From assembly GCA_040357565.1 (NCBI GenBank), contig JBDODJ010000027.1: a DNA stretch of 64,000 nt; one strand, written 5' to 3'. Position numbers and translations under genes: made by a program. Each line of letters opens with the position of its first letter. Positions within the stretch are counted from its first letter, which is position 1. This stretch comes from Cercozoa sp. M6MM. Taxonomy: Eukaryota; Endomyxa: Ascetosporea. Shown here in pieces: positions 38,208 through 50,015 of the stretch. The notes beneath the pieces are model-generated. The model saw only the letters and a list, made by a program, of their open reading frames with translations, was not told the DNA's origin and searched no databases.

Positions 38208-38391
38208 CGGTAGCGGAAGTACCCGAATTAAATGAGCAGTTTCTGTACCCCCGGGCCACACCGGCACATGGATCAATCGGGTAGCTACGCCACCGTACGC
38301 TAGGATCATACATATCTGTGTAATATTCAAACCGTCCGCTCCAGTCCCGTCCGATAAAACAGACGCGCGAACCAAGTCCAGCACGCCCTCT

Positions 38392-38981
38392 CTAAGTAGA
38401 TCGCACCGCCTTGTGCTGAGTGGACTGCACGTGCACCTTTTTCGACTTGGTATGCTCGTTCAAAGCCTCCGAGGTGTGTTCGCAATGGCAGCCGTAACTC
38501 TCGCCGCGCAGTCTTCGTCGCAGAAGGCACGCGATCTGGAAGGCCCAGAAGAAGGAAAGGCCCTGCATGCCCACCATGAGCAGGAAGGCTACGAAACAGA
38601 AGGATACAAAAATAGTGGATACATAACAATAGGGCTGGAGGTAACACAAGTACCCAGACACAGGCAGACAAAGTGGAACGCCGACTCGGTTTGCCGTATC
38701 CTGTCAAACACGGCGACACCGTAGCGGTAGTTCGTGCTGACTCCAACACTGCACCTCGACAGGCAGAACGTCACTGTGAGCCCAGCACACAGCACACATT
38801 GAACACATTGAACACATTGAACAGGAAAAGAAAAATCCAGTTACCTGCAAACAGAACCTCCAGCAGCAGCTTGATCCTCTTGTTTCGCCCGTTGACGATG
38901 ACGCCGCTGTCCAGCAGCACTTGGCGCAGGTGTCGCGGAATGTTGGACAGTTCCCAGAACTACACACAAACACACAACACA

Positions 38982-39032
<51 letters not shown>

Positions 39033-39653
39033 CAGACATAGAGGTACACCCACTCACTCAACTTATATACTTTAGGGTACAATGGCAAAGACGACAGGGA
39101 CCGAGGCCCAGCCAAACAGGGCGCACAGACAGGCACCCGTGATACCGCCCAGATGATGGCCAACTGGACCAGACCAGACATATCAGTCACTACCAACGAA
39201 GCAAGTCAGCGAAGGATACCGTAGATTATTTCGGCCTTGCGGGTGTACAACATTGTGGCGAGTTCGTACACAAAGTACGCGATCGCCATGCAGGAGTAGT
39301 ATGCACTTAACTCACTCCGCGCATACAGAACGTCCTCCCACTGAGCACACAGACCCGTTCTCTCAGGCAGCACTCACATTCCTCAGGAAATCCATGGTAC
39401 GGCAACGAAAGCAGCATCCGCTGTCGGATCGACGTCAAAAAACAGAACACGCACGGCACCTTGCGTCAGTACCGTTGCGCAGACGATCGACACTGCAAAA
39501 GAACAAAGCGCGATGTCAGTCAGTGACAGCAAGACGAGACCAGGGTACCGATGCTTTTGCATGTAGGCGACGTGCCTCGCTTGTTGCTCAGACAAGGCCA
39601 CTTGTAAAGACTTGCAACATGCGCCACGAGGACTAAACACAAAGCAGTACAGA

Positions 39654-39688
<35 letters not shown>

Positions 39689-39909
39689 ACGACGAGAAAG
39701 CGTACGTTCACAGACAGAGCGCAGGACAATGAGCGCGCCCACCCAGCACGCCAGGGTTGGCAGCATCAACCTATTCGCAACACAGTGACATGTTGTACCT
39801 TAAAATAAAGGAAACACGGGTACCGAAGGGCCTGTGGCCACGTGTCAAACGAGAGCTGCTTGTAGTAGTCATCACCGAGTCCCAGAAAGTCACGTGCATC
39901 GCCGATCAT
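38392..39909 (-). CDS. TLC-domain multi-pass membrane protein, spliced
   Basis: Minus strand, stop at 38392-38394. Exons give GDDYYKQLSFDTWPQALR, a helix LMLPTLACWVGALIVLR, YMQKHRYPGLVLLSLTDIAL, VSIVCATVLTQGAVRVLFF, and ELSAYYSCMAIAYFVYELAT. Then come the paired His in VGHHLGGITGACLCALFGW, the family block FWELSNIPRHLRQVLLDSG (compare E-x-S-x-P-x2-LR of TLC proteins), and a last helix AFLLMVGMQGLSFFWAFQIA, with a His/Lys-rich tail. TLC proteins act in membrane lipid metabolism, for example ceramide synthases and TLCD proteins. The short tail and general layout look more like TLCD/TMEM56 than ceramide synthase. Start at 39909 (MIGDARDFLGLG) is the best ATG, but RLLLPESVVPFVNLA lies in frame just upstream, so a further 5' exon between 39910 and 40070 is possible. 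Confidence 0.75.
38985..39031. repeat. (CA)n microsatellite in the TLC-gene intron
   Basis: About 47 bases. A separate (TA)n of 30 bases lies in another intron of the same gene at 39657-39686, and TTGAACACA is repeated three times at 38798-38824. Confidence 0.9.
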
Positions 39910-40318
39910 GGCCAGATTCACAAACGGCACCACAGACTCGGGCAGCAGCAAGCGCTTCGCACGGGATCAAACGATGCGAGCACCTCCTTCTGCGGCAGCA
40001 GAACACAAATGCGATCTTCACGCAGAAACAAAGAGACAAAAATGCGTCCATCCAACGTACCTGTTAAATGCCACTGAGCACACCCCGGTGTTTGCCAGCA
40101 AACAATGGCGTGACGTCGTTTTAGCGACACGCTTAGCACGTGCGAGCCTTATGGAAACGTTATGTGATCGCTTGTCAAGACATCGAATGAGATCACGCCC
40201 TGTGTCACGCGTCGATCGTCTGAAAATCCTCGGCACTTTGCTTAGCGGTGGGCTGGGCAGTGGGTTAAGCAGCAACTGTAACTTCCAGCAATAGTTGAGG
40301 TATCCCCTGCCGTTGTGA
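39910..40318. other. spacer between TLC gene and BCNT gene (both minus)
   Basis: It probably contains the promoter and perhaps the first exon of the TLC gene (minus-strand frames near 40065-39970). No separate gene is supported. Confidence 0.35.
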
Positions 40319-41951
40319 TTACTTGCGGCCACTTCGCTCGTCGCGCAACATACGTCGCTGCATATCGGCGACACGGGTGCGCTGGTGCGCCTCGTCGAGT
40401 CGCTGTTCCGTGCGCTGCAAGAAACGCTGCTGCTCGAGGAAACCCTTGTCGCTGCGTGCGTGCTCCTTGAGCTGTTCTTCATCTCCCTGCACAACACACA
40501 CCAGACAGTACAAAGCACTGAAGTACAGTTGGTAGTCTTCCAAAAGGAACAGGCAGGAAAGAGGCAAGAGAGAGGCAGGAGAACAGGCTGGCTTGTACCT
40601 CCTGCTGCAGGTCGGCTCTCCAGTCCTGTCGCGTCTTGTCCATGACGGTGGCTTTCTTCTTGGTGGCGAACTGCGCCAGTACGTCGTCGATGGCGCTCTT
40701 CTGACGTGCGAGTGCCTGCGCCTTGCGGTGCTGCGCACTGTTCTGGTCGACGTGCCGCGTGAGCTGCACCTTGCTGCCAGCAAAGTCGACTTCCTCGGTC
40801 ACCTCGACCTTGGTGTCGGTCACGATAGACTCACAGCTTGGGCCGTGTTTAGGCTGCTCGCGCTCCCACCAGGCCAGCTTCTTCTTTTTCTTCTTGCCCT
40901 TCTTGCCTTTTTTCTGCTTGGGTTTCGACTCCTTGGGCGCCGTGTGCTGCGCCATCAAGGCCTCGAACTCCTGGTCCACTGCCGCCGAGGCAAGCGACGA
41001 CAGCTGGACTCCTGAAACTGCAAGCAAGGCGACATGAGTCAGTCGGTAACAACGCATGAATATACTTATATACATATTATACATACATACATATATATAT
41101 ATATTTTTTTCATAACAGAAACAGATTATATATATATATATATATATATATATCATACATACATATATTTAATAGAAACAGATTATATATATATATATAT
41201 ATATCATATATATCATAGATACCATATATATATAATAGAAACAGACAATATATATACCATATATATAATAGAAACAGATACATATATACCATATATATAT
41301 AATAGAAACAGATTATATATATATATATATATATGCAAGCAAGGCGACATGAGTAAGCCGGTGATATATACACACATATATCTATAGATATATATATATA
41401 TATATATATAGAAACAGATAATGTATAAACAAACACGTGTGCGTAGATGTTATATCAAGATAAAGTACCAGTATCATCGGTCGAACTTTCTGCCTGCGCC
41501 GCGCTACTGTCTGATTCAAGCTGTTCCCGCAACTTTCGTCGCTTTTCGGCTCGCCTCTGCTCCTCCTGCAAAATACGCATAATCGATAGATATGTCGACG
41601 GGCAAAACAGCGGAAGCTCACCTCCTCCATGAGCGCAGCCATTTCGGCGTCTTCTTCGACGTTCTGAGACACTGTCAATCGGCGGCGTTTCGCCTGCCGC
41701 TCGCGCTGTCGCTTCTGCTGCAGCGTTTCTTGTGGCTGCTCCTGACAACGCGAAAGTATGAAGCTTGACACTTCCCCTGGTTCAACCCAGAATACCTCCT
41801 TTTCCGCACCGTCATGGTACCCTCGAAGCTTTCCATACTGCTTGATGTACGCGCGTTCATCTTCCTCGTCGCTCAGCGGCTTCGATTCGTCAATCTCGAA
41901 ATCGGAGTCATCGCTGGATTCACCACCACTCAAGTCCGTGATGGTAGACAT
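40319..41951 (-). CDS. CFDP1: BCNT-domain protein (CFDP1/SWC5-like), spliced
   Basis: ATG at 41951 starts an acidic region (MSTITDLSGGESSDDSDFEI), as in SWC5/CFDP1. Next come KRQRERQAKRRRLTVSQNVE and a Lys run (KQKKGKKGKKKKKKLAWWER). The BCNT-C domain follows: KKATVMDKTRQDWRADLQQE joined to GDEEQLKEHARSDKGFLEQQ, then RFLQRTEQR. The protein ends LRDERSGRK at TAA 40319-40321. In yeast SWC5 is a subunit of SWR1, which deposits histone H2A.Z. That role is inferred from the family. The T-x-DKT-x2-DW and KGFLEQQRFLQR motifs make the domain call firm. A long intron (about 41030-41460) consists of AT-rich repeats. Confidence 0.9.
41020..41420. repeat. AT-rich intronic repeat array with a duplicated exon-edge segment
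   Basis: (TA)n tracts alternate with a word like AATAGAAACAGATTATATAT, at least five times. The 20-base word GCAAGCAAGGCGACATGAGT occurs at about 41021 next to the exon and again at about 41334, which implies a tandem duplication of about 310 bases. Confidence 0.85.
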
Positions 41952-42336
41952 ACGTGTGAGCTGTCGCTCCCACGCCCTCTGTTACTGCTTGAAGTGACGA
42001 TAAAATTCCGTACGGTTCAGAATTATTTTATAATACAGTACAGTAGTACTATTGTATTGTACAAATAATATTTTTATCCGGAGCGCCGGTTTAAACATAC
42101 AGAAGATAAAAATGATGCTCAAAGATTCTGCGTGATCAATGACATGCATGGCTTGTCTAGTATACCGCGCAACGAAACACTTTTATGGCACAAAGTCACT
42201 TGGGGCAGACTGTAGCTGTTTCTATCAGCGTTCAGACAAATGCTGACAGGTGAATCATTTCATCAAGTTTCGCTTCACCTCTTCTATAGGCGCGTCTATT
42301 CCTCTACTTTGCAGAGCGCTGTTGTTGTTGAACAAC
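41952..42336. promoter_or_regulatory. 385-base divergent spacer between BCNT and C2H2 genes
   Basis: The start codons face outward. The left half is AT-rich with repeats of ACAGTA and TTTTAT. Both promoters should lie here; no firm element was identified. Confidence 0.4.
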
Positions 42337-42719
42337 ATGGTCCTGTATGACTCTGCTCTGGACCCCCTCGTGTAATTCTGTCCACTGCCCTACAGGATTT
42401 GGAGACTAAGTTTTCGAGTCTGTGCAGCGACCGTGAAGGTGAATATCTCACCTGTCGCACGCAATGTCGCCCGCTCTTCAATGTAGACCAGCTGCGTGTG
42501 AATTTGTACACGAGGGTATACTCACAACAGCAACAACAACAACCACAGCAGCAGCAACAACAACAACAGCAGCAGCAGCAGCAACAACAACAACAAAAGC
42601 AACAACAGCAGCAGCAGATACGTTTCCGATGTGTCGCCACATCGCCGTTTTTCCGAGTCTCGTCGAGTTCGCAGACATGGACGGACCTGGCAGTCCCTTT
42701 ATTTTCTTGTTTTTTGTAC

Positions 42720-42763
<44 letters not shown>

Positions 42764-42863
42764 NNNNNNNNNNNNNNNNNNNNNNNNNNNNNNNNNNNNN
42801 NNNNNNNNNNNNNNNNNNNNNNNNNNNNNNNNNNNNNNNNNNNNNNNNNNNNNNNNNNNNNNN

Positions 42864-42896
<33 letters not shown>

Positions 42897-44105
42897 ACGT
42901 GTGTGTGTGTACACGTGTGTGTGTACACGTGTGTGTGGTGCTGTATACAGGGACGGCCACTGTCAGAAGTGGACATCAACATGCGCTCACAGGTACACAC
43001 ACACGCACACACCTGACAACTGCACACACACAGGCACACACCTGCACACCTACACACCTCTGCAATGATAGACCAACCTCCTTGACTCGCGCTGGGTGGT
43101 TCCAGTCGCCGTTCAGACGGGCTTCTGGACGGCGCAACTGCAGCCGAAACTTCTGCCGGCGCACATCAACACTACACCTGCGTCTGGTGCACTGAACCTT
43201 GGTAGTATCAGCAACAGTCGCATTAGCAACAACAGCAGCAATAGCAATGAATCGGAGTTCGACGCTGATGCCATTGCAGCTGCCATTCGCAATGTCTCTG
43301 TACGTTTCACACACTTCCCTTTCGATGTGCTATGTATGTTGGTATGCTTTGCCTTTGTACAGAAAGTCAAAGCGACTGTGTCTGGCAGCAAGAAGGTCTA
43401 CAAGTGCACACTGTGTGATAAACCGCTGTCTTCAAGGCAAGCACTCAAGGTACACCCAGGATGGTTTGCTTTTTACTCGCTCTCTGACTTCTATAATGTG
43501 GTACTGTCAGAGACACCTGCGAACTCACAGTGGCGAGCGACCTTTTGAGTGCCCTATCTGTCAGAAACGATTCCGGTATCTTTTTTGTCTCGCATTCATT
43601 ACTGTTGTGTGTGATTGGGTTGGTTTTTGTGCGCGTAGTGTGAACTCGAACCTCTTGCGACACAAACGGTACACTTATGTGTGTCTTCTGCTTCAAGAAA
43701 CTATCAGCTAAGTATTCTCTTTGTGACAGAATGCACGAGAAGAAAATGCGAGAGCAGCAACAGTCGGTGCTGACGTCATTGAGTGCTCCTTCGAATGCAA
43801 CCACTCCGATCAGCACCTCGACACTGTCACTGGGCCTTCCCGGCAATCACAGTCACAGCTACCCACTCAGTCGCAGCAGCACGCCTACTCATGCAATGTC
43901 TCAGCCACCAACTGCTCCCTCCTTTGCACCCACACCTCCCTCGCAGTCTTCCTTCTGCTCGACAACGGTATCCACAGTCTTCTCGACTGTGCCGACTGTG
44001 CCGTTAGTCATCACGGTCCCTGCCTTCCCGCCTGCGCCTGTAACGTTGTGGGACTACGAATCTGATCCGCTGGTGAGCCAAAGTTGCCAGTGCTCAAGAT
44101 ACTAG
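42337..44105 (+). CDS. two-finger C2H2 zinc-finger protein with poly-Gln, spliced
   Basis: ATG 42337 (MVLYDSALDPL) joins through a 38-base intron to DLETKFSSLCSDRE. A poly-Gln run follows at about 42528-42620. An intron with (TG)n and a 100-N gap leads to GRPLSEVDINMRSQ, then an Asn/Ser-rich exon. The fingers are YKCTLCDKPLSSRQALK + RHLRTHSGERPFECPICQKR + NSNLLRHKRMH. These are two linked C2H2 units with a TGEKP-like linker (HSGERPF). The tail is Ser/Thr/Pro-rich and ends SQSCQCSRY (TAG 44103-44105). It is probably a DNA-binding regulator; the target is unknown. The poly-Gln frame is chosen over the poly-Thr/Ala frame because it connects to the fingers. Confidence 0.75.
42724..42943. repeat. 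(TG)n microsatellite with 100-N gap at 42764-42863
   Basis: TG on both sides of the gap, with ACACG interruptions in the right part, inside an intron of the two-finger gene. Confidence 0.95.
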
Positions 44106-44496
44106 TACTCGGCTTATAATATCTGAACTTCGCTTGCTCCGAGAACAAGAGTGGGGTTAACCGTATAACGGTATACGATACTTTACGCAGTTTGAGCGGA
44201 TGGCACCATCAACAACCTCTGTTAGTAATTTAAAGATAAGTTCGGGTAATTACTGTACCTGGTATTTACCCTGGGTTTATCAAACTTTGTTCTCGTGGCT
44301 CTGTGGCTTGAAGAAACATGTCTTGTGTCGCTACTAATTACTAGCGCTGTCTAGGCCTCTAAACGTGCGTTTTAAGACAAAGGGTCGGGTAAATTAACTT
44401 ACGGGTAATTACCCGGCCAATTACCAAACCTTTTGTTCTCGGTGTTGCGTTGCATTGCTATGCTGGTGCTTTAATCGGTCGCGAATCAGAGTTGAC
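44106..44496. other. spacer with repeated GGGTAATTAC palindromes
   Basis: The word CGGGTAATTAC or its equivalent occurs at about 44244 and 44402, the second as the perfect palindrome GGGTAATTACCC. A related CGGGTAAATTA lies at 44387. CCGTATAACGG lies at about 44161. No exon is seen. Confidence 0.5.
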
Positions 44497-45871
44497 ATGA
44501 GTACTTTAGAGTCGGATCTTGATCAATTTTCGTCGTGGCGTTTCGTGAGTTGGGGACGGAGTTCGCTTGCGTTTCTTTCGCTTCCTGCGTCAGTGTTGCG
44601 ACGGTATTAGAGTTCGAATCTGGAGAAGAGGCCTTGTGCCACCATGCAGCAAGTGTGCTTTGATGCAATTGTCCCTGTTCCGGCAGACGCCTTGTGTTTC
44701 GCAAAAGTCCCTGCGGCCACAGATGCCTGGTAAATATCGAACACCCGTCGTATACCAGTGGAATCCTTAGGACAGCAATTCATTATTAATCTGTTTCTTT
44801 AGGTGCACGGCAAGGAGATGTGTGGACGTGCCTCAGCTGTGTTCGTCCAAGTCAGCACCGACACCTGCACCAACAGACGACACTAGTAATTACCAATGGA
44901 ATCACAGTGCGAGATGTGAGTTCGACGTAGCGTCGCAACAGTGTGTCTCCAAGACCACAATTTGGTGCGAGGAAGTAGGCACTCAAAGTAGGTACAGTTT
45001 GTTTCGTCTGTGCGTTTGCATGTATGTCTCCATAAAACTTAAAATACTTGAACAGAGTGACGTCGCCCAAGTGTCGAGCACAGGAACCGCCCAACTTGGA
45101 GGACGATGTCTCGTGCAATGATAACTCCTGCATAAAGTAAAGAAAACACATAACTCGTGTGCATACTTACCAGAATCCCACTACCGTACACATGGACAGT
45201 GAGGCCTGGGAAGGTGGGCAGTCTCGGTGGAAGTACACTGGGTGGTCGCAATGCCAGCGCTCCACGAACAACGGCTGTGCACTGAAGCGCCATGTGCACT
45301 GTCAAAGCGACTTCTGGATCCTTCCTGACGAATGTACGGAGCTCTACATTGGTCTAACACCTATTTTTAGTGTACCATGGCTAAACGCTTAGTCTGCGCG
45401 GCGACGGGCGTCAAACCGGCTGCGCTCAAATCCTGCGATTGGTATCAGTAAACTTATTGCCAGTTGATGGCTCAAGCACGTACGAGTGTATTGAATCTGT
45501 AGTGACCAAGCAACAGACGCTCCGACGGACACCGTAGTAACGCAAAAAGTGCGGGATGCTCTTGTTTCGCTTGGGCTGTATCTGGGGTAAACTTGATTGT
45601 CAAATTGACTGACCTGGGTGTCCGTTTGAGACAAACAACTTTGTAGTGCACAACTTGTGTTTTATTGGCAGGACCGGATTACAAGCTCGAGTCGACAAAA
45701 GAGGCGTCAGTAAACTGCGACGTCGAGTTGCGTATCCACATCCTCTCATACTGATTTCCTAGAGGACTAAGCACATCGGACAAGAATGCATCTTGCAGAG
45801 GCGAGCTGCAAGTGGATGTCTCACATGTGAAACTAATTTTGCGAGGCAGCGTCGGCCATCCCGATGTAAGC

Positions 45872-45907
<36 letters not shown>

Positions 45908-46009
45908 NNNNNNNNNNNNNNNNNNNNNNNNNNNNNNNNNNNNNNNNNNNNNNNNNNNNNNNNNNNNNNNNNNNNNNNNNNNNNNNNNNNNNNNNNNNNN
46001 NNNNNNNAT

Positions 46010-46057
<48 letters not shown>

Positions 46058-46293
46058 CCCTAGCTTACTTTGATACACAGACCTTGGTCGTGGACGTTCA
46101 CCTCACACCGAGCGCTTCCGCACAAGTCTTGGCCCGTACAAACTCCTCATTTTCGTAGCCCACACCTTGGTTTTGCATTTGCCTGACAACCAGATTTCCC
46201 TTTGTAGAACACGCAGCGTCGAACAGTGCAACATCGGTCCGCGCGGTGTCGTTGTTGACGTCGTTGGCATTGCTGGCTCTCTTCGTTGCCTAA
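44497..46293 (+). CDS. thrombospondin type-1 repeat-like secreted or surface protein, spliced
   Basis: Several exons carry Cys/Trp patterns of thrombospondin type-1 repeats. These are YRTPVVYQWNP with CTARRCVDVPQLCSSK, NYQWNHSARCEFD with QQCVSKTTIWCEEVGTQS, VTSPKCRAQEPPNLEDDVSC followed by NDNSC, and RWKYTGWSQCQRSTNNGC followed by ALKRHVHCQS. A further exon gives KRLVCAATGVKPAALKSCDW. Later exons (GELQVDVSHVKLILRGSVGH) look like a separate beta-rich C-terminal region. An intron there has (TG)n and a 100-N gap. The start ATG 44497 and the first exon frames are weak, and the last exon could end at TAG 46157-46159 or at TAA 46291-46293. Such repeats usually mediate extracellular binding. No signal peptide is evident in my model, so the true first exon may be missing. 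Confidence 0.5.
45874..46055. repeat. (TG)n microsatellite with 100-N gap at 45908-46007
   Basis: TG tracts of about 34 and 40 bases flank the gap within an intron. Confidence 0.95.
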
Positions 46294-48000
46294 AATAAGG
46301 CCAAGAAACCAACTATGTAGTTCCCCTCAGTCAAACTCTGGGGGTGGGTCGCAAGTGCATGGCCGTTTCAGTAAATTAGTCCCCTTTTGAAGTTCCCCGG
46401 GACACCTTCTTTAAGGTTGGTTGATACAGTCGGTGGGTAAATGCCAACGACGCGAAATTAAATTAAAAGAACCGGGCTTCCGTCGCCATGCGCGACGGTT
46501 CAACCCCCACTGGGGGGGGGGGGGGGGGTTGTAAACTGAAAATCGTACAGTACGCGCACAATAGTTAGTTAGTTCAGTCTACGAAGAAACCAACGATCTA
46601 GTTCCCCTGTACCAATCGTTGGGTGTGTCACGAGCTCCTCTGCTCTGCGTTTGACTCTTCGAGCGAGCCTCAGGCGTTTCCGCCTTGCTTCTCTTTCTTC
46701 TTCTTCGCCGTTCTTTCGTCGACTACTCCGACATAAGAATGTTACCGCAGCCTTTAGTAATTCAGGTTTGGCAGTGCAAAAAGAGTACTATACCAGGAAA
46801 AAGACAAAGAAACAAATGGAATCGACATGAAGTATTGAGTCAGTAGACGTAGGCAGTTCAGATGTAGTTACTCCAAGATAGGGTCGGCAAAGTACAGGAA
46901 GCGAGGCCCGGCAGTAGTCAGAAGAAGGAAGGAAGGAGAAGAAGGGACGTAAGAAAAAGGCTCTCTGTGCTGGGAAGGCAGCAAAAGGGCCAGGATTACG
47001 TGTGAGTGCAAGGACTGGAGCCTGGAGAGGTGCTTTACCTGGTCAGTAGAGAACCTTTTGCAGGAAAAGGAAAGGAGCAATCTATGCTCTTTCGAGGTCG
47101 TCTACCAAGCACAGGGTAAGGAGGTCAGGGTACCAGACAAACACAATACAACACTCTAGCTAAGGGTCCTAAATGAGTGACTTTCTCCCGCGCGGAGCAC
47201 CAGGACTCAGATAAACCTGACTGACCGGATAGACGAGAGAACACCGTTTCGTAACAAGAAAGACGAAAGGTCGCAACGCCGACTCGTTCGACTGGTATCC
47301 GTGCGTGTCGTGTGACCGTGCGCTGACGGCTTACATTGGCCCACACCTCATCACGCACCCGACTCTTGTGGCATGTCGCTGCCAGTACTCACGTCGTGTT
47401 CAACGTCAGTTTTTGTCAACTGCACCGAGTGCGATTCCCCTGCAAAACACCACATCACTTGACTCAAGCAGACACGAAGCAGAAATGTGCTGCAATGCTC
47501 TACCAGCAGCACGTGTCGACTTTGTGCGCGTTTGAGTGCGACTCTTATCTGTGTATGTTTGTTGTGGTGCTTCACAGAAAAGAAGGGTCACCAAAAAGCA
47601 TGTATATTTACCCGTATAGGTGCGAGTCTGCGTCTGCAGGTGACTTTCGCCCCACCGGCCTGTGTACGTACGTATACGGGTGCAACGAGAATGCAGGATA
47701 TGCGATGTGATTAAAGAAGTCCAACCACAAGATATGAAGTGCAAGAACGCAGCTGCGGTTTCAAGCGAGCACCAGAAGATTCCTGCTGCACGTACCGACA
47801 GTGAGAGAGCACACCAGAGAAAGTAATTTACATTCTCTGCAAACAACTCTAACTCTACCAAAGAAAGCAAGTGGAACAAGCAGAAGTCCAATGCGCATCG
47901 CGGCATCCAGTGTCGGCGGGAACAAGTGCGAGTACCTAAGTCCAATAGCACATACGAAAAGTAGATAATTGTTTTAAAAAAACGAAAAGAGAAACTAAAT
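46294..48000. other. 1.7-kb spacer with two copies of a 28-base motif, a hairpin and a poly-G run
   Basis: The motif AAGAAACCAACNATNTAGTTCC lies at 46303 and 46584. A perfect 7-bp stem (CCGTCGC / GCGACGG) lies at about 46479-46497, and about 20 G lie at 46507-46526. At 47299-47361 a plus-strand frame (YPCVSCDRALTAYIGPHLIT followed by H) looks like a degenerate zinc finger, but no complete gene can be built. Otherwise no coding region is supported. Confidence 0.45.
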
Positions 48001-48695
48001 TTACGTTTTCTCCATGCAGTTCTCGTATGCAATGGTTCGCATGGTGCTGAGGCACTGTTGTAAAACACACACAGGTACACAGGTACACAGACACACAGAC
48101 ACAGACACACACAGTGTCGTTGCACCCACCAACCCTACCTTCTCGAGCGACATGCCAGATTCGATTTCATCACAGGGTCCGTAGCTCCCTGTCCGCATAT
48201 ATCCAAACAGTTCAGAGGGTCTCTGTCGTAAAGTTGTTGATACCAGTCAGCGTAACAGCGAGCACGATATCCTGCAAACAGCACACTCAGAGAAGAAGGA
48301 CATGACTGCTGGACATAACATTCTGTGTCCTACACGGTGCGGATAGTCTTCGCCCATACAAACCACCAAATCTACAGGACACAACAAACACTCCCAACTT
48401 ACAAGACAGAACAAACACTGCAAGACACCATCAACAGCATCGCTAAACTCGTTCAGCGAGATTGACACTATAAACATACAAATATCGATTGGAAAACGCA
48501 GAAGGAACGAACTGAATGCACTTACACTGAATAAAGAAGACACAGAGTGACGTCAAAGTGATTAAATACAACGGCACGAACAAGGCAAATTTCTGCATGA
48601 ATAAGAAGACCAAACGCATCACGGACTGTGTGCGTAAAAAAGTATTAAACAATAATACTGTAAGTGTGCGAAGACTGTCATATCGCTTGATCTAC

Positions 48696-48745
<50 letters not shown>

Positions 48746-49908
48746 TAAATGTATCCACGTACTACATAAACGTGCAAGAGTAAGCTACCGACAGAGCGGC
48801 CTTGCAGGTGTCAACCAGCAGAATGGCTTGCAGCACAAGCCCGATTCCTGCATTCACAGGCACGAAACAATACCGCCTCCTCACATGGTATTCCACAGGT
48901 GACTACACAGATACAAAAAAGAACTGCATACCCAGCAGTGTACAGTGCGGCACCAGGAAACACACAATGATCCAGTTCGACGACTGCGCCGATGACAAGA
49001 AACATAGCGGCGACCCTGGAAAAAAGGAGGATCTGCTACATCACGAATGTCTACTTTGCCTTTTCTTTGCTTACCAGGATTGTAGCGGTACTGTCCGGCA
49101 ATGAGCGGAACCACTGCGCACAGTCCTGCCAGTGCCCAGGACGCCTGGAAATGAAAACAGAAATAAATTTAGTCTCAGAAACGACTCCTGAAGAAGACAA
49201 AAAATTAAATACGGCGTGCATGAAAGGTTCAAATGAAGCCAAGTTTTGTGACGTTGCATTTTTCCGGATGCCAAGGACCACCATGTACTGCAATCAAACA
49301 GTGCGTTATCGCAAGGCATGTTTTAAAAAACTTTGAACGGAGAGTGTATCGTACGAAAAGTGCAAAGCAAAAGCACGCCCACCAAGCAGACATGCCTGCA
49401 TAAAAATGCACGAGCATGCATGTAGCTATTTCAAAAGTTAACGTGTCTGATAGCATCCTCAAGTACCGATACTTCCGAATACGAAGAGAAAGCCTGTGAA
49501 TGCGCACTGCGACGACTCATTCGCCTCGGTCGCTGATGCACCGCAGTTTTCCAGTGTTTGACTGTTAGTTAACTCATTGGGGTTTACCACTTCCAGCAGC
49601 ACATTCGTCGTTCGGAATTCTGTGCTCAAGTGAACAAACATGTGAGCACAGACAGGGGTAGGAGACATAGAACAATGCGTTACAGCAGCGATATTGAGAA
49701 AATCAGCAACGACACCGCAAAGTACGCTAATCCATCATCGCACATACAGTGAGGCTTAAAGGTATGGCGAAAGACTCAACACACCAGCAATTCGGGAGGG
49801 GAACTGTTGACGTGGCTTGTATGATGCCCAAGTTACGCACACCTGGAGGTAGAACACATAAACACATAAACACATAAACACATAAACACATAAACACATA
49901 AACACATG

Positions 49909-49956
<48 letters not shown>

Positions 49957-49966
49957 NNNNNNNNNN

Positions 49967-50015
<49 letters not shown>

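Noticed and set aside
46479-46512. Hairpin followed by GGTTCAACCCC as a possible tRNA
   Set aside because: The loop and stem do not give an anticodon arm with T33, and no acceptor or D arm can be formed around it.
47290-47709. Possible zinc-finger gene on the plus strand (CVSCDRALTAYIGPHLITH)
   Set aside because: The Cys-to-His spacing is two residues short for a C2H2 finger, the following exons do not connect in frame, and no start codon or second finger is present.
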